Position numbers and translations under genes: made by a program. From Copromyces sp. CBS 386.78 (Eukaryota; Ascomycota; Sordariomycetes; Sordariales; Sordariaceae), in the NCBI GenBank assembly GCA_030685235.1, contig MU839155.1, forward strand, positions 1 through 64,000: a DNA stretch of 64,000 nt, written 5' to 3'. This document shows positions 44,803 to 57,896 of this stretch, in pieces. The notes under the pieces are model-generated. The model ran no database searches, was not told where the DNA came from, and saw only the letters and a list, made by a program, of their open reading frames with translations. Within the stretch, counting starts at the first letter, position 1; every line of letters starts with the position of its first letter.

Positions 44803-46412
44803 TTTGCTAATGATTCAAGGAAGATCTTAACGGGGGAAGAATGGTTGGGAGGATGGATAGGTGAGGTGATGTGCTGCAAGCAGGAAGATGATGAGAGGCA
44901 GGAGACCAGACCATGGGGAGTGATGGCAAGGTTTAAATACTTTCGTCTTCGTCTTTATGTCAAAATTGCCATGGTTCTTTCGAGTACCTATGCCATATAA
45001 TGAAACTCCGAGCTGGACCTAAATCCACCGCTTGAGCCGCGGACTAGACATCCCCGGAAGGTTATTCGCTCGATGAGAGTCAAAAAGCCAGCTGAAGGTG
45101 AGCTCCACTTGCCGATCTCTGCTTGATCTGTACTCCAGCTCTGCTGCTAGCATCGAGTCTTTAGGTCATCGCTGGATTTATGTGGGGGGGCTATCGCGAG
45201 CTATCATGTCGATCCTCGATTCGGGGTCCAGTTGCACCCATATCTAGACATTTGCGGTTAGTCCAACTTGAAGGTGACGAGCTGAGAGGCAGGTAGCAAA
45301 AATTGGTTGGTAAACCGTTCCTGGAGTCCGCCTCCGCTAACCAGGGGCCGTGTCATCGTTGGCTCGGCGTGTGTCGGTGTCGATTCAAGGAGCAGCGAGA
45401 AGGGATGGGGAGATCATGGTGGATCTGGGACGGGCCCTGATCCTATTGTCCGTTTACTCCGTTACGCTATCCGATGATATCATGCAAGATCTTCAGCTGT
45501 CAGTTTTAGCGTCGATCATGAGCTCAACTGCCATCCGGAGTGGAGACCGAGCCGCCAGCCGGCGCCGCAAAGGGACGCAGACAGGGTGAGTTGCGGACTC
45601 TTTCGGCCAGCTTGATGGTCAAGGAAGATCAAAACGATTGGCTGTCATGCCTGTGCAATGGAGGACTCCGAATGACAGGTCTCAGGGTACCATCGACTGA
45701 AAACAGAAACACTAAGTTGAACGGCAAACGCAGTAGGACGAGCGGGAATAAGCAAGCCAGAACTGGGGCATAGGTATGTGAGCACAGGTAATAACAAGTA
45801 GTATTGTGTGTAGGGTATCAAACATCTCTTTTGTTGAGCCACGAGGGCCCAAAAAACGGAGGCTTCTCCGTCTTCATGGGAACTTTTTTGTTCAGACAAT
45901 AATGACAGGTGTTGGGGCCCGACGCCATCATCTGAACGTCCTCCATCGACACTCATTCACATCCTTCTCCTTCTCTTTCATCTCATCCTTTCCATGGGGT
46001 ATGCATACACCCTTACTCAACCCAATCCAACCCTAATTCGATCCAAAAGTGTGTCCCGTTGCTCCTTTTCTTTCGGGTCGTTCAGCTCTTCCAACCGCAG
46101 AAACCATGTCGCCGAAAAAAGACGATGAAAAGAAGGTCAGAGGTTAAAAGAAAGAAAAACATGATACAGGTACAAGTAAAAAAAAACCAGCCATGGTAAA
46201 TGTTTGAAGCTGGTGAGCGAACAGAAACAAGAAGAAGGACAATGAAGCACCAAACACCAGTCCAGGACGGCTCACTCAAGCACAACCTTCAAACGGGCCA
46301 AGCAACTCCCGAATTCCTACCCGTTTGTTGAACCAAAGGCGTGTGTGTCCTGGGCCGCTGACCACGTCCCCTGGGATGCGTGGGTGTTCCCCATTCAGAC
46401 ATCGTATCGCCC
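44803..46412. other. Intergenic, no supported gene
   Basis: Holds the CVNH promoter (TATTTAA-like at 44933-44939, minus strand) and the PPS1 3' flank. Open frames at 45350-45956 on both strands overlap and lack recognised content. Confidence 0.5.
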
Positions 46413-48648
46413 TTATCTCGAACTCGAGTAAGGCTTATTCATCAAGGCAACCTCTCTGGCGATTTCGCCCCACTCGAGCTCTCTTTTGATGCCTTGGCCA
46501 TCAGAAGACGACTCGTCATCTTCCTTGCCATCGGCGGCCAAAGTGTAGTTGCCGTGATCCTTGCTCTCTTGGTGAGAACGAAGCAACTCTTCCCATTTGA
46601 GCAGCTCATAAGCGAACCTGAGGTGAGGCTGGATGATGACATTGAGCCGCCGAGCGCGGACAAAGCAGTAAGCTCGCGGGAAGGACATTCCCATGGAACG
46701 CATCACTTCGGCAATGCAGATGGTGGCGGAGCGGGACACACCAACACGACAGTGGACTAGAGTTGCAGTTCCGAGGCGACGGCCACGGTCTACGAAGGGT
46801 CTTGTCAGCGATTATGTGATCTGCGAGAAAGTGATGTGGGAAAGAATAGGGTGGGGGAAAATTGAAGAAACGATGAAGAAACAACGCACCAATGAACTCC
46901 AAGCAACGCTCAAACTCATCCGTCAACGGATCAATCCCGTTATCCTGCACTCCTCGCACAATACACGTGTTCTCCTCCCCCCACTCCTGCAACTCCCCGT
47001 CCCGCCACATGGCCAGCTCACCCACACTCAGGATCTGGCCGATGCCCATCGCCCTAAGAAGATCGGGATTGTTTGCATGGGTAAGGTTGCCGAGGTACAT
47101 GTAATCAAGGATTCTGCTGGGTAGTGACCCGTCAAAACCTGTCCACCATTTCGGTTCGTTTTTGACGAGCTCCGTAACTTGCGCGAGGCTTCGATCGGCT
47201 CCAATGGGTGATTCTTGCAGAAGTCGGGGAGCGATCGCCGCTAGGAAGCTTACGTCGGAGGGGTATGCAAAGAAGTTGCGTTTCATGATTGTGTGCAGCT
47301 TCAACCAAGCTTCGGGAATAGGTAGGCCGGTGCTATAGCTGTAGTATGCAATGCCTAGGACTGTGGATTCTGTGTAACCGTCCGCGCAGTGAAGGAGAAT
47401 CTTTCGTGGGCTTAGTGGTGGTCGAGATCTCTCTCTACTGGTGACAGAAGATTTCTCTGGCCTAGTCCCGTGTGACAGATGCCAGATCCATTTGCAAGTG
47501 TCTAGAAGAGCATCTGCTTCCGCATGGGAATAGGTCGGAACTAGGAAGCTTCCCGAGGAAGGAAAGTCAAGATGGACTGGTTCTGTTACGTCACCCAGCC
47601 CATCCTCAGCAAGAGCTTGCAAAAAAGCTGCACAGGTGCTGGCCCTTCCCATATCACTGCACTCGATCTGAACGTGATAACCATTGTCCTCCTCGATGAT
47701 TGGGTCGGGAGTAGGGCCGATCCACACGTTGGGTGCAATTTCCGAAGCCTGTGTCATGAGATACATTTCCAGTCTCTCCTGGTTGATAAAGTCCAGTACA
47801 TTCCCCGTCAAGTTGCCAGTGGAATCGACGGCCACAATCTCACGATGGTTCTTTTCAAATTCGTCGAATGAGCTGAGGCAGATAAAAGTGTTGTACTCAG
47901 GAACTCGATGACGCTGCAGCTCGTGCTTGTAGCGCCACTTGTGCTGGGCGGCTGCTATGTCCCAGCCCAACTTGCGGACGGCCACTTCGTCATCGCCGTA
48001 AACGATGATATCGCTCGTCATGGCGGCCTTGGCGGCTTGAATCTGGAAGTTGCGGACGGAAAAGCCCTCGACAGGGTCAGCATCGATGAACTCGGCGCCG
48101 CCTAGGTGAAGAAACTCTTGAGGAGCAATTGCGCCTTTGAGGCGGGATACGTTGAGGTCTCCATCCGCCTTAACAATAGTGATACCACGGAGACAAGCGG
48201 GGGTCTTTCTCAGAGCACGCTTGCGATCGATGAAGAAGTGCTGTTGCACTTGGTTCCGGGGGTGGAGGCCATGGAACCAGGGGAAGACGTGCGTAGGGTC
48301 TGGTAAGGGTTGCCTCGAAAGATAGTCCAAGGCAGCAGCTACGTCGGCGGCGTCGATCTTGTAGAGCGAGAGATCGCCGGAGTCGACATGATGAAAGCGA
48401 TGAGGCGGGTAGAGAAGCGAGTGTGGAGTCAAGTCCTCGTCGGCGCCGTTCGTCACGGGCCAGGGCGAAGGCGGCGGCGTATCAGCGTCGTCTTGGGAAA
48501 CGGGGCCTGGAGGACAAACGGGAATATGTTTGTTGGGGATGGGCGCCGGATGAGTGGCCGGCTCCAGGGTGAGGGTGGAGGAGATGGAGCCAATGTTGGA
48601 GGAGGACCTATGGGTCTCGAGTGGGCGTGGAAGGGCAATCGTCGCCAT
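46413..48648 (-). CDS. PPS1: Dual-specificity protein phosphatase of the PPS1 family
   Basis: Coding sequence is complement(join(46413..46789,46890..48648)), 711 residues; the 100-nt intron (GTGCGT..TAG) keeps frame and joins CLEFI to DRGRRLGTATL. The C-terminal catalytic signature is LVHCRVGVSRSATICIAEVM, with Cys at about residue 600 and Arg at about 606. The preceding domain includes SRILDYMYLGNLTHANNPD and the general-acid region VQDNGIDPLTDEF. A central segment has a phosphatase-like but altered loop, LLHCADGYTESTVLGIAYY, with Thr/Glu where Arg is expected. The large N-terminal region (FHHVDSGDLSLYKIDAADVA) is shared by fungal PPS1 proteins, which act in growth and cell-cycle control in yeast. 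It has a long divergent upstream region. Confidence 0.93.
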
Positions 48649-51600
48649 TGTTCCTGCGTCGTGGTGGATATGATATATGCTAGGCTGGAGCTAGTGGGCT
48701 AGAACTAGTTGTAGAGTCTAGTGGTAGCTACCTCTAGTGTACGGTGTATATGGGCCGTGTCGTTCTTCACTTGGGTGCGTGCGTGTCGACTACCAACGAC
48801 AAGGCAGTGATGCGATTGCAATTGTGATGAATCGAGGTCGTCGGATGGTGAAGAGAGAATTATAGGAACATGTCGATAGCAAACAAAAGTGAGGCGCCAA
48901 AAGGTGAAGTGGTCAAGTTGCCTGTTGCACAAAGATGTTTCTGCCAGAGACAGGAGGATCCAAGACAATTGAGAGGAGGTTGTCAAATGGAATGAAGGGA
49001 ACCGGGGGCGCGCGCTCACGGCCCAGGCGAATTGGAGAAGAGGAAGCAAGAGAGCGAGGGGGAGGATGAAGTGCCAAAGGGTGGTGAGGTGAGGGGGTAG
49101 GGGTAGTGTTGTAGTGTAGCCACGGTGGTGTTGGGGGAGATGAAGAGAGACGAGCTGACAGGGCAGGGAGAAGGGTCGAGGCCGTAAGTGGAAAAGTGAC
49201 AGGCTTATCGCAGATCCCTGCTTGTTATAAGTAGGTATGACAGCCCGGTATGGGGGAAGACGGGAGCCAAACAACGGGCAGCTCGCGCTGAGACGATAAG
49301 ACAACGGTAATGGCTTCAGTTGGCGATATTGCGGTAGACTTGTCGGATTGTTCACTGCACAGCCGAGACAAAGAAAGACAACGGAAGGACGACAGACGCG
49401 CAGGCTGTTCGTTTGTTTGGAGCTTTGGTGTAAATGATTCTGCGCATACAAGACTGATGAATGATGGGAAAGAGGAGATTAGAACGAGCTAAAGGCAGAG
49501 CAGCACGCAACGGATCAAGATATGTAGAGCAACCTGTAGAGTAGCAGAACAGGAACATGGGGCTTTGCTGGGCTCGAGACGGGATGGTGGTGTGCTAGTA
49601 ATGAGCTTGGCGCACCGCTGCTAACTGCTTCGAGACCGGTGTCTTGCAGGGTGGGACGAGAGCGTTAAGGTCACCCTGTCGTGTATCCGTTCGTTCACAC
49701 CCGAACTGAGCTGTTGTGCCGTGATTGTAGGATGTCGAGATGGAGGATGTTTGGTATGTAACAAGATATCCCCTTGAACTAGTCTCAAGGGATGATCATG
49801 ATGGTGATGATCATGGTGTTGGAGATGATGGAGGTTTGGATGACGATCCATCCTCGAACCCTTTCCCCAAGAGCCCACTTCGCCTGTTCCGCACCCAGCA
49901 GTCTGGAAGGGTCTCGTCACGAGGGGGGACTGGACATTGGGGAAGGATGCTTAGGGCGTGGTGGAGTCGCCAGGATATCCCAGGGAGCGTGGTAGCGAGC
50001 AGGGACCAGATCGGCAAGGTGTGAGTTGCTGTGATTGCTTCTCAGTCTTTTGGACTTGATATGATTTGCGTTAGGTTATCAATGACTTCCATGTGGTGCA
50101 ATTGGAATCCCTCGAGGATGCGTCATCTCGATGCATCATGTCGGGCTGATATTGCAGAGTGCAAGTGCAAGCAGAGTGCAAGCAATGGGGGCCCAATGTG
50201 AAACAGGAAGCATTCCGTCCCCTGTGTGCCATCATCTTCCTTGGGACAGTCCCTAGCTCTAGGGTTAGGAATGAACCCCCAAGTACCGATTCTCGTCAAT
50301 GCAATTTGGACAATTCTCAGGTGGCTTCCTCAACACATTGACAGTGACGGGATTGACGGACATGCCCAGACAGAAAGGAAGCCATGATGAAATGCAAAAG
50401 CTCATGTTGGGATGGCACTCACTTTCAGTGGTTGGACAGGTGAAGCACCCCGCGCCGCGTCGTCCAATGGCATCTCCGGCCGGCTTCTGCATCTGCCTCC
50501 CTTGCTGCTTTTTTCGTTCATCTTATTGCCTGCATGCGCGTTGGTGCCCATGTCACAGAGGCACAAAGCCGAAATGGACCAGTAGGAATTCGACGTTACT
50601 GAAGGACAGTGGGAGTCATTGCAGACCATCCGCAAGAGTAGCGAGCTTGTTGAAGTTGTGCAGTGTGTATCGTTCTCCCGAATGCCGTTCAATATGGCAA
50701 GTTGATCGCGATCCTTTCCATGGTTGACGTGGTCGACATGGAAAGTGCTGCTGAAGTTGAGCATCACTTCATGTCCAGTTGAAGCAGGATGAATTCAGGA
50801 AAAGAATCTAATTCAAGAGAATTTCTCACTTGACGCACGAAGCCCAGTCAAAATTCAAATGGGAAGGGGCTTCCACTTCGGCAGAAAGACCGCTGCCTGC
50901 AAGTCGCCAGTTTGTTCCTGCCTCGTGGACTGCGCCGGCGTCGCTTCCTTCCCCTGCAGTGCTATAGATCACAGAATACAGTAGTAGCATTCTGCCAAGA
51001 GGTGAACCATCTGGATATCGGTCCTGCCTGCCCCGAGACACTAACCACCCCGGAGGGATGTTCATGGTATTTCGATTTATTCGAGCAAAATAATTGAAGT
51101 TGAATTTCCAAAAGGCCAGCATACCTAGACCGATTTGCGCAGCAGCATCTTCAGTTTTGAATTTCGACTTGTTGGGTGATGGTGGTTTTGCAGTGTTCTT
51201 ACACTGCTTAAAGTGCCACCGGCAGGAGTCATATCTCCGGCGGAACTCTCTGGGTGCCTGCCACAAGTGTGACTCCTGATAAGATAAGGGCAGTGACGAG
51301 TCAACAATTACAGGTATCATTCGGCAACTTCTCCAACTGTTCACCCTTTTTTTTTCTTTTTTTTTCCAAGACGTTGACTCCCATTTCGACCTCAGTCGAT
51401 CAAGCGATTGCGCCATATCTCCTCAATCTTCACCAAAAGGCCTTTCCTTTTGTTTCATGCCGTCCATCAGAACACAAAGCCACAGGCACAGTCACGGGTT
51501 CCACCCCGGGTCACACGGCAGCACGCATCCAATGCTACGGGAGGTTCCACGTTCCCCGCTTTGGCCCACGACGGGGGACGACGGGGGACCCGGTCCCTTT

Positions 51601-53091
51601 ACCGATGCCCGACCCACGTCGAGGAATTAAAGTTATACCGCCGATAAGCTAAGGTCAAGTCATCGTCAACGAGAGTCTTGAAATCAAATACATTCTATCT
51701 AGGGCAGATATTCCAAATACCAATTCTTCCCAATCCTAGCTCGTTCAAATCACATCAAACATCCTCTGACAACCGACATCACAAGGTTCACGACGGTACG
51801 AGGTCTACATGGACGCAATATCCCCAGCCGATAAACATGACTTCGTTCCCAGCCTGATGTGTGGATATGACATGAGAATCCCACATTCATGACTTGCCCC
51901 TCAGCGTTGTTGTTTGGCTGTTGTTATAGTCTCAAGAGTCAAGTCACCACACATTGTTGATCTGGACGGATGACGACCAGTTTTACCGCATGGTATGACC
52001 ATGGTTCAATACCTGCCTTCTACAGGTAAGCATTTTCTGGTTTGGGAAGGCGAACGAAGAAGACATTCTGGTGCCGACATTCTCAGGCTGTCAGCTCAAC
52101 TCACAATCTCAACTCAACAACATGCAACAACGGTCATATGCAGACCAGCCGCCCACGTCACATTCACATTTCCCAACGGGACAACCACCGGGACATGGAA
52201 ATGAAGCCTGTTGCTGATCATTTTAAACTCGTCCGGGATGCCTGGCTCCTAAACCAAGCCCAAACAAGACATCTACCCGCCGACTTCGTGTCCCAATTGG
52301 TACCATTGGAGACGAGGCGGACATCACGCGCCTCCTAAATGGCCTTCTCAGTGGACGGGAACTATTTGGTGATGATTTTCAGCGGCATGTAAAAAGTAGG
52401 TCCTAAGATGTAATGAAGCTGACGTAATAATTGTCGCCTTTTTCCCTCTTCAACTCAGCAGGCAAGCGCCCGTTGATAATCCCGTTTCCTCGTCAGAACG
52501 CCTTTCCATTTAGATGGAAGCAGACAGACGTCGGTGTTCCCGTTCATAGTGTACAACTATTTTATTCGGCTGCCCCGCACCGCCGTGGCGCTGGTCGTGA
52601 GCGGTGGACGCTGAAGTGGGCACTAAATGGACTCAACAGGGGGCCAGTTGCAAATGGGACGGCTCATGACGGCCGGGTGGGCCAAGGACTGGAACCGATG
52701 CGGGGCAAAATTTTCAGCGGTTCCCGCCCCCATCCTGATCCGCCCCGATTACCTGATGCATGGGCTTGCGGTGCCTGCCCGTGCCTGCCCCAGTTCAGTA
52801 CGTGTAGTGTAATGGGCTCGCGGACAATTGCCCGCCAATTGTTACCGTGTTGCCATACGCCTTTTAAGGGCGGGCCGATGCTCGGCGGGAGTGATTCATT
52901 TCTTGACTGCCCGCCGATCATCGAAACTGCCACTCAAAGACTCTGAAACCGGGGCCGCCGTCAACAATTTGTTCCCTCATTCCTCCATTTCCTCGACAAA
53001 CCAGTTCCTAAAACCATATCCAGCAATTACCTAGGATCCGAGATCCGACTGCGACACCAACCTTCCCCAAATCTCCAACATATTGCCCACC
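48649..53091. other. Long intergenic region
   Basis: Contains the PPS1 promoter on the left and the THR4 promoter on the right. Overlapping frames without domains include 48705-49451 minus and 50826-51416 minus. A T-rich tract sits at 51350-51370, with a G+C-rich GGACGACGGGGGACGACGG motif near 51570-51590. No RNA gene recognised. Confidence 0.5.
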
Positions 53092-54869
53092 ATGTCCAAC
53101 GGCGTCGCGACCAACGGCAATGGATCCCAGGATCAAACTCACACCCCTTCCCAGCGCTACTTGAGCACGCGCGGTGAGGACAGCGGTGTATGTCTAGATT
53201 TCCCGTCAGAAACATGGTCGCCAGCTACTGACATGTTACCTTAGCTCTCCTTCGAAGACGTCGTCCTCAAGGGTCTCGCCTCCGACGGCGGTCTCTACAT
53301 TCCCGAAGAGGTGCCTGTCGTGCCCGAGTCCGTATGGCAGAGCTGGAAGGACCTCTCCTTCACCGACCTCGCCTACAACATCATCTCCCTCTACATTTCT
53401 CCCTCGGAGATCCCCGCCGAAGACCTCAAAGATATCATCAACCGCTCCTACGCCACCTTCCGCACCCCCGACGTCACTCCCCTCGTCCACCTCCAAAGCA
53501 GCATACATCTTCTCGAGCTGTTTCACGGCCCGACCTTCGCCTTCAAGGATGTCGCCCTCCAGTTCCTCGGCAACCTCTTTGAGTACTTCCTCGTGCGCAA
53601 GAACCAGGGCAAGGAGGGAAGGGACAGGTACCACTTGACCGTTGTTGGTGCGACGAGCGGCGACACTGGCTCTGCCGCCATCTACGGTCTGCGCGGCAAG
53701 AAGGATGTCTCCGTCTTCATGCTTCACCCCAAGGGCAAGGTGAGCCCCGTCCAGGAGCTCCAGATGACCACTGTCCTCGATGCCAACGTCCACAACCTTG
53801 CCGTCACTGGCAACTTCGACAACTGCCAAGTAAGTCCAGCTCTTTCGCGCCCCTTGTCGCATCTTCTAACAATCTCCTGCAGGACATCGTCAAGGCTCTC
53901 TTCGCCGACCCCGAGATCAACTCCACCCACAAGCTCGGCGCCGTCAACTCCATCAACTGGGCTCGTATCCTTGCTCAGACCGTCTACTACTTCTACTCCT
54001 ACTTCTCCCTTGCGCGCCAGTCCGAATCCTTCAGCATTGGCGACAATGTCCGCTTCGTCGTTCCCTCGGGCAACTTTGGCGATATCCTCGCCGGCTACTT
54101 CGCTTTCCGCATGGGCCTCCCCGTCGACAAGCTCGTCATCGCCACCAACGAGAACGATATCCTTGACCGCTTCTGGAAGACGGGCTGCTACACCAAGAAG
54201 CCCGTCAGCGGCTCCAAGGCCGAGGGCGGTGTCCCCGAGGACGGCGTCAAGGCGCACGAGGACGGAGTCAAGGAGACCATGAGCCCTGCCATGGACATCC
54301 TGGTATCGAGCAACTTTGAGCGCCTGCTGTGGTTCTTTGCCTACCAGTTCGCCTCCAGCGCCGGCATGGACGACGAGTGGAACAAGAAGCAGGCCGGTCA
54401 GGAGGTCAGCTCCTGGCTCAAGGACCTCAAGGAGAAGGGCGGCTTCGGTCCCGTCTACAAGGACGTGCTCGAGAGCGCGCGCCGCAACTTTGAGTCCGAG
54501 CGCGTGAGTGACCAGGAGACCCTCGACACCATCAAGAGCCTGTACCAGGAGGTCGGCTACGTACTGGACCCCCACACCGCCGTCGGCGTCGAGGCCGCCA
54601 GGAGATCGGTCAAGCGCGCCGGTTCCGACATCCCCCATATCTCTCTCTCGACAGCCCACCCCGCCAAGTTCTCGGGCGCCGTCACCCTCGCGCTCCAGGA
54701 CGAAGCCGATTTCGACTTCGCGGCCAAGGTGCTACCGCAGGAGTTTGTCGGTCTGGACCAGAAGGAAAAGCGTGTCAACGATGTGGCCAACGACTGGACG
54801 GCAGTGAGGGAGCTGGTCAGGAAACAAGTGGAAGAGGAGTTGACAGCGCGGGATGCGGGTTCTGCTTAA
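53092..54869 (+). CDS. THR4: Threonine synthase
   Basis: Coding sequence is join(53092..53187,53245..53829,53883..54869), 555 residues; both introns are phase 0 (GTATGT..TAG and GTAAGT..CAG). It converts O-phosphohomoserine to threonine with pyridoxal phosphate, the last step of threonine synthesis in the cytosol. The N-terminus QRYLSTRGEDSGLSFEDVVL and GLASDGGLYIPEEVP are typical. The PLP lysine lies in HGPTFAFKDVALQFLGN at about residue 133. The phosphate-binding loop region is VVGATSGDTGSAAIYGLRGK. Later motifs are VNSINWARILAQTVYYFYSY, VPSGNFGDILAGYFA, ILVSSNFERLLWF and DPHTAVGVEAARRS. Length is usual for fungal enzymes. The coding region is strongly C-rich at third positions, suggesting high expression. 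Confidence 0.98.
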
Positions 54870-55640
54870 GGTTTTTGAATAAGCGGTGTGGATGAAACTT
54901 TTTGCCGGACGGATATGAGTGGGGAGGGAAATGAAAATAACATTCAACGTGTGTATACTTGTGTGGGTTTTCTTTGGGATAAGATATCTTTTTTTCTTGG
55001 GTCTTCATATTCCTTTTTTTTTTTTAGAGAGAGAGGTTGCAAAGACAGTTTTGTTGTTGTAGATATCCAGCGTTCATTGCCTTGGATATCGGTGTTATTT
55101 GAATGGCGCCTTGTCTCTTGGATATATCATTATGGCCACTAGATGTAAATAAACGCGGCGAGAACAGATGTAGACGGTGATGACGTAGAGATGGGAGCTA
55201 GACGAGGATGTTAACCAAGATACATACATACCACTGTTGAGCCGCGCAAGATGGTGCTCCACGCAGAGGAAGGAAGACAGCGTGATGGAAGGCTGGATCT
55301 ATAACTTTACGAAATGCTAGAGGCCTCCCAGCCGCAGTCAGGTTGTCTTCAATCTTCACATCTTCACATCTTCATTCATGTCCACCCGTTTTCCCGAGAT
55401 AATGCCGAGGGCAGTGCACCACCCTGACCGCCAAGGATTTCGTACTTCGTGACCCCTGTCTGCATCACGACGAGTCGACGACCGTCTTCGAAAACATTCC
55501 ATACGCAATTTTCCCATTTTCAACAAGAAAAACGAAACCAAATGAGATAGGACAGATAACATTATCATGAGGGAATGGGAGAGAGCATGGTAGTGACTAA
55601 AGGGGAAGGGGGAAACAAGAAAAAAGAAAAAAAAAAGAAA
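54870..55640. other. THR4 3' flank and 5S downstream flank
   Basis: No gene seen. An A-rich plus-strand run at 55618-55640 is the T-rich terminator region of the minus-strand 5S gene. Confidence 0.6.
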
Positions 55641-55758
55641 CATACAACACCAGGGATTCGCTGGTCGTCACCGACCCAACTACTAGTCTGGCCCTCACTG
55701 GCTTATCTATGGGAGAGCGGACGGGATCCCGAGTTTTCCAGTGGGTATGGTCGTATGT
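55641..55758 (-). rRNA. 5S ribosomal RNA
   Basis: On the minus strand the 118-nt sequence starts ACATACGACCATACCCACTG and ends CCCTGGTGTTGTATG, matching the Neurospora-type 5S rRNA as I know it, including the internal control region GATAAGCCAGTGAGGGCCAG. A T-run terminator follows directly. Dispersed single 5S genes are usual in Pezizomycotina. Confidence 0.96.
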
Positions 55759-56878
55759 GATTGTTTGCACCGTTTTGGCAGCTTATATGTGGGGTTGAGA
55801 ACCACTGTAACGGTTGTGCGTCAGCGTGCACGTGGGGGGATGGTAGAAGGGAGGTGGTGGATAGTCGATGTCGGATGGCGGATGGAGGTGGATAGTCGTA
55901 TATGGAGATGATGGAGATGATGGAGGTGGATGGAGGTGGACGGTCGGCGATGGATGATCATGGATGGGAAATACTGGTGGGATGGAAATAACGGATGGAA
56001 AAATGTAGTGGATAGACGGGCATGTGTTGAGGCTGAAAGGGGTGCGGTAGGTCGGTAGGATGTCGCTGGGTTAGGGTAGTTGCAATTGGGACTGAAGAGG
56101 GGTTGGGAATGGAGAGGAGATGGAAATGAAGAGGAGTTGCGAGGAGGAAAAAAGAGGTGGGCTTCGGGGGTATCTAGGCTCGATGGGTATCATTGGATAT
56201 GTATGGGACTGGGGCTGGTCGCGGATGGTTGTTAGCTTGGGTGTAGAGGGCCTTCATCATGGTGTGTATGTATATTGGGAGGGAGGTTGGTTCTTTGTAG
56301 ATACTCGCCGGTCGAGCAATGTTGGTCGGGGGTGCGGAGTTTACCGCGATACTGAAACCAACAGCACAACCCGCCGGGCGTATTGAGCCAGTAGGTGTTC
56401 TGAATATCTTTGCCTTTCATTGGACACACTCGTAGTAGTATTGAGGAGAAGTTGCGTTTCTTCGACCGGTAATGACGTTATCGCATACTATGACCCGAAT
56501 GCGCGCGCTTGTGTTCGGTTATAGGAGTTAACTGCGCATTGTATTGTGACTGTGATGATAGTGACCGTCTTGTTCCATCAAACCAGTATGGCACTGTTCG
56601 TCATTCTCTGCACTACATCTGTTTTGTCAATTTGGATGCTCGACGTGATCGCAGGGAGGAAGTTTGGCTCGATGGATGACTCTCACAACGATGAGTAACG
56701 GGGTGAAAGACGACACCTGCAATCACTCATACAGGAATAATATAGCCAGCGGTATAAAGGTGCCGGAGATGAGCCTCTTCATAGTCATTTTGGAAGTCCA
56801 TGCGTGACCCTCACTCAAAGCTCAACGCATACACTGACTTTCGACCCATCTTTTCCTCACTAACATCCAAGACCCAAA
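55759..56878. other. Intergenic with degenerate GGATGG-type repeats
   Basis: From 55850 to about 56020 the plus strand has many GATGGAGG/GGTGGATGG units. No gene was seen. The right end holds the 5' leader of the 212-residue gene. Confidence 0.5.
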
Positions 56879-57896
56879 ATGTCCTCCCCAGGACAAGCCC
56901 GCCCCAAAGAATCCCCAGCCCAACCCTACTCACTCCCTCATAATCCTCCCCCATCCTCACCTCTCCCCCTTCTCCCTCCCTTCCGCACCCCCTCAGGGAC
57001 AATAGCAGCAAAACCAACAGCAGTCGAAACCGCCCGCCAACAAGGCGTGCTGCTCGGTCTTTTATCAAGCGTTAGTAAAGTGACGGAGGCGTTATACCAA
57101 GATCTCCGGTTTTTGGAGAGGAGGTTCGGCGGAGATCCGGTATGTGCGCCGAGGGAGCAGCTGGAGGAAAGAAGGAAGAGGGTGAGAGAGGTCTTGAAGA
57201 CGGTGGAGAAATATCCAGGGTTGGCGTGGGAGGGGGAGTTGGTGAGCGGGTGTGAGAAGATGTTTGTGGATGTTTTGAAAGGTGAGTTCTTTCGTGGTGA
57301 CGCAAGTGATGAGTGGTGAAAATGTGGTGGTGATAGCGTGGTGGTAGATCGTTGGTAAATGGGTTGGAGACACTTCACTATTGTTTTGAAATATCCACGG
57401 CGTAACTCTATTGATTTCCCGCCGTCAAATGACCTTCTGCCTTAGATTTCCGTTAGATTTTATTCGTGTACTCATGCAGAGAAGAGAAGGAATCGGAGAG
57501 AGTGTCCTCACCCCCGGTACCTTCTGTCTACCCCCACCCCTACCACTGAAGGAACCAACCAATCCTGCCTCCCTGGCTTGGCATCGCATCAACGCCTCCC
57601 CCTTTCCCAAATGAAACAAAGGGTACTGCGCCCCCATGCTAACCACCATCTTTTCTCTAGTATACCACCCGCTCATCAACAATGGAGAGAGCATGACGAC
57701 CTTCACGGTACCATGGGGAGAATATCTCGGGACCTTCACGGGAACCATTTCAGAAGTCGAAGAGGAAGTAGACAAGGCCGTCAAGAAGTTGATCGAGGAT
57801 GCAAATAGTCGGAAAACTTCCGGGACCTACTATGGTGGCGCCGGCGCGGGTGGAAAAGTCAGGAGTGAGGGGTTGATGAGGCCCTTAGGCCCCTAG
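56879..57896 (+). CDS. Unknown 212-residue protein
   Basis: Coding sequence is join(56879..57281,57661..57896). The donor is GTGAGT and the acceptor TAG, with branch-like TGCTAAC at 57637; the 379-nt intron is long for this genome but restores frame (VDVLK to VYHPLINNGESM). The N-terminus is Pro-rich (LPHNPPPSSPLPLLPPFRTP). A helical middle follows (QQGVLLGLLSSVSKVTEALY, EQLEERRKRVREVLKTVEKY), then MTTFTVPWGEYLGTFTGTIS and a helix EEEVDKAVKKLIEDANSRK. A Gly-rich end. No family recognised, no signal peptide. Confidence 0.7.

Noticed and set aside
48705..49451. 248-codon minus-strand frame upstream of PPS1
   Set aside because: Low-complexity leader sequence, different frame from PPS1, no conserved motif.
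50826..51416. 196-codon minus-strand frame (MAQSLDRLRSKWES)
   Set aside because: It reads through poly-A-like tracts and has no domain; plausible splice structure was not found. Could be revisited with RNA-seq.
53724..54659. 311-codon minus-strand frame
   Set aside because: Antisense shadow of threonine synthase caused by its strong third-position C bias.
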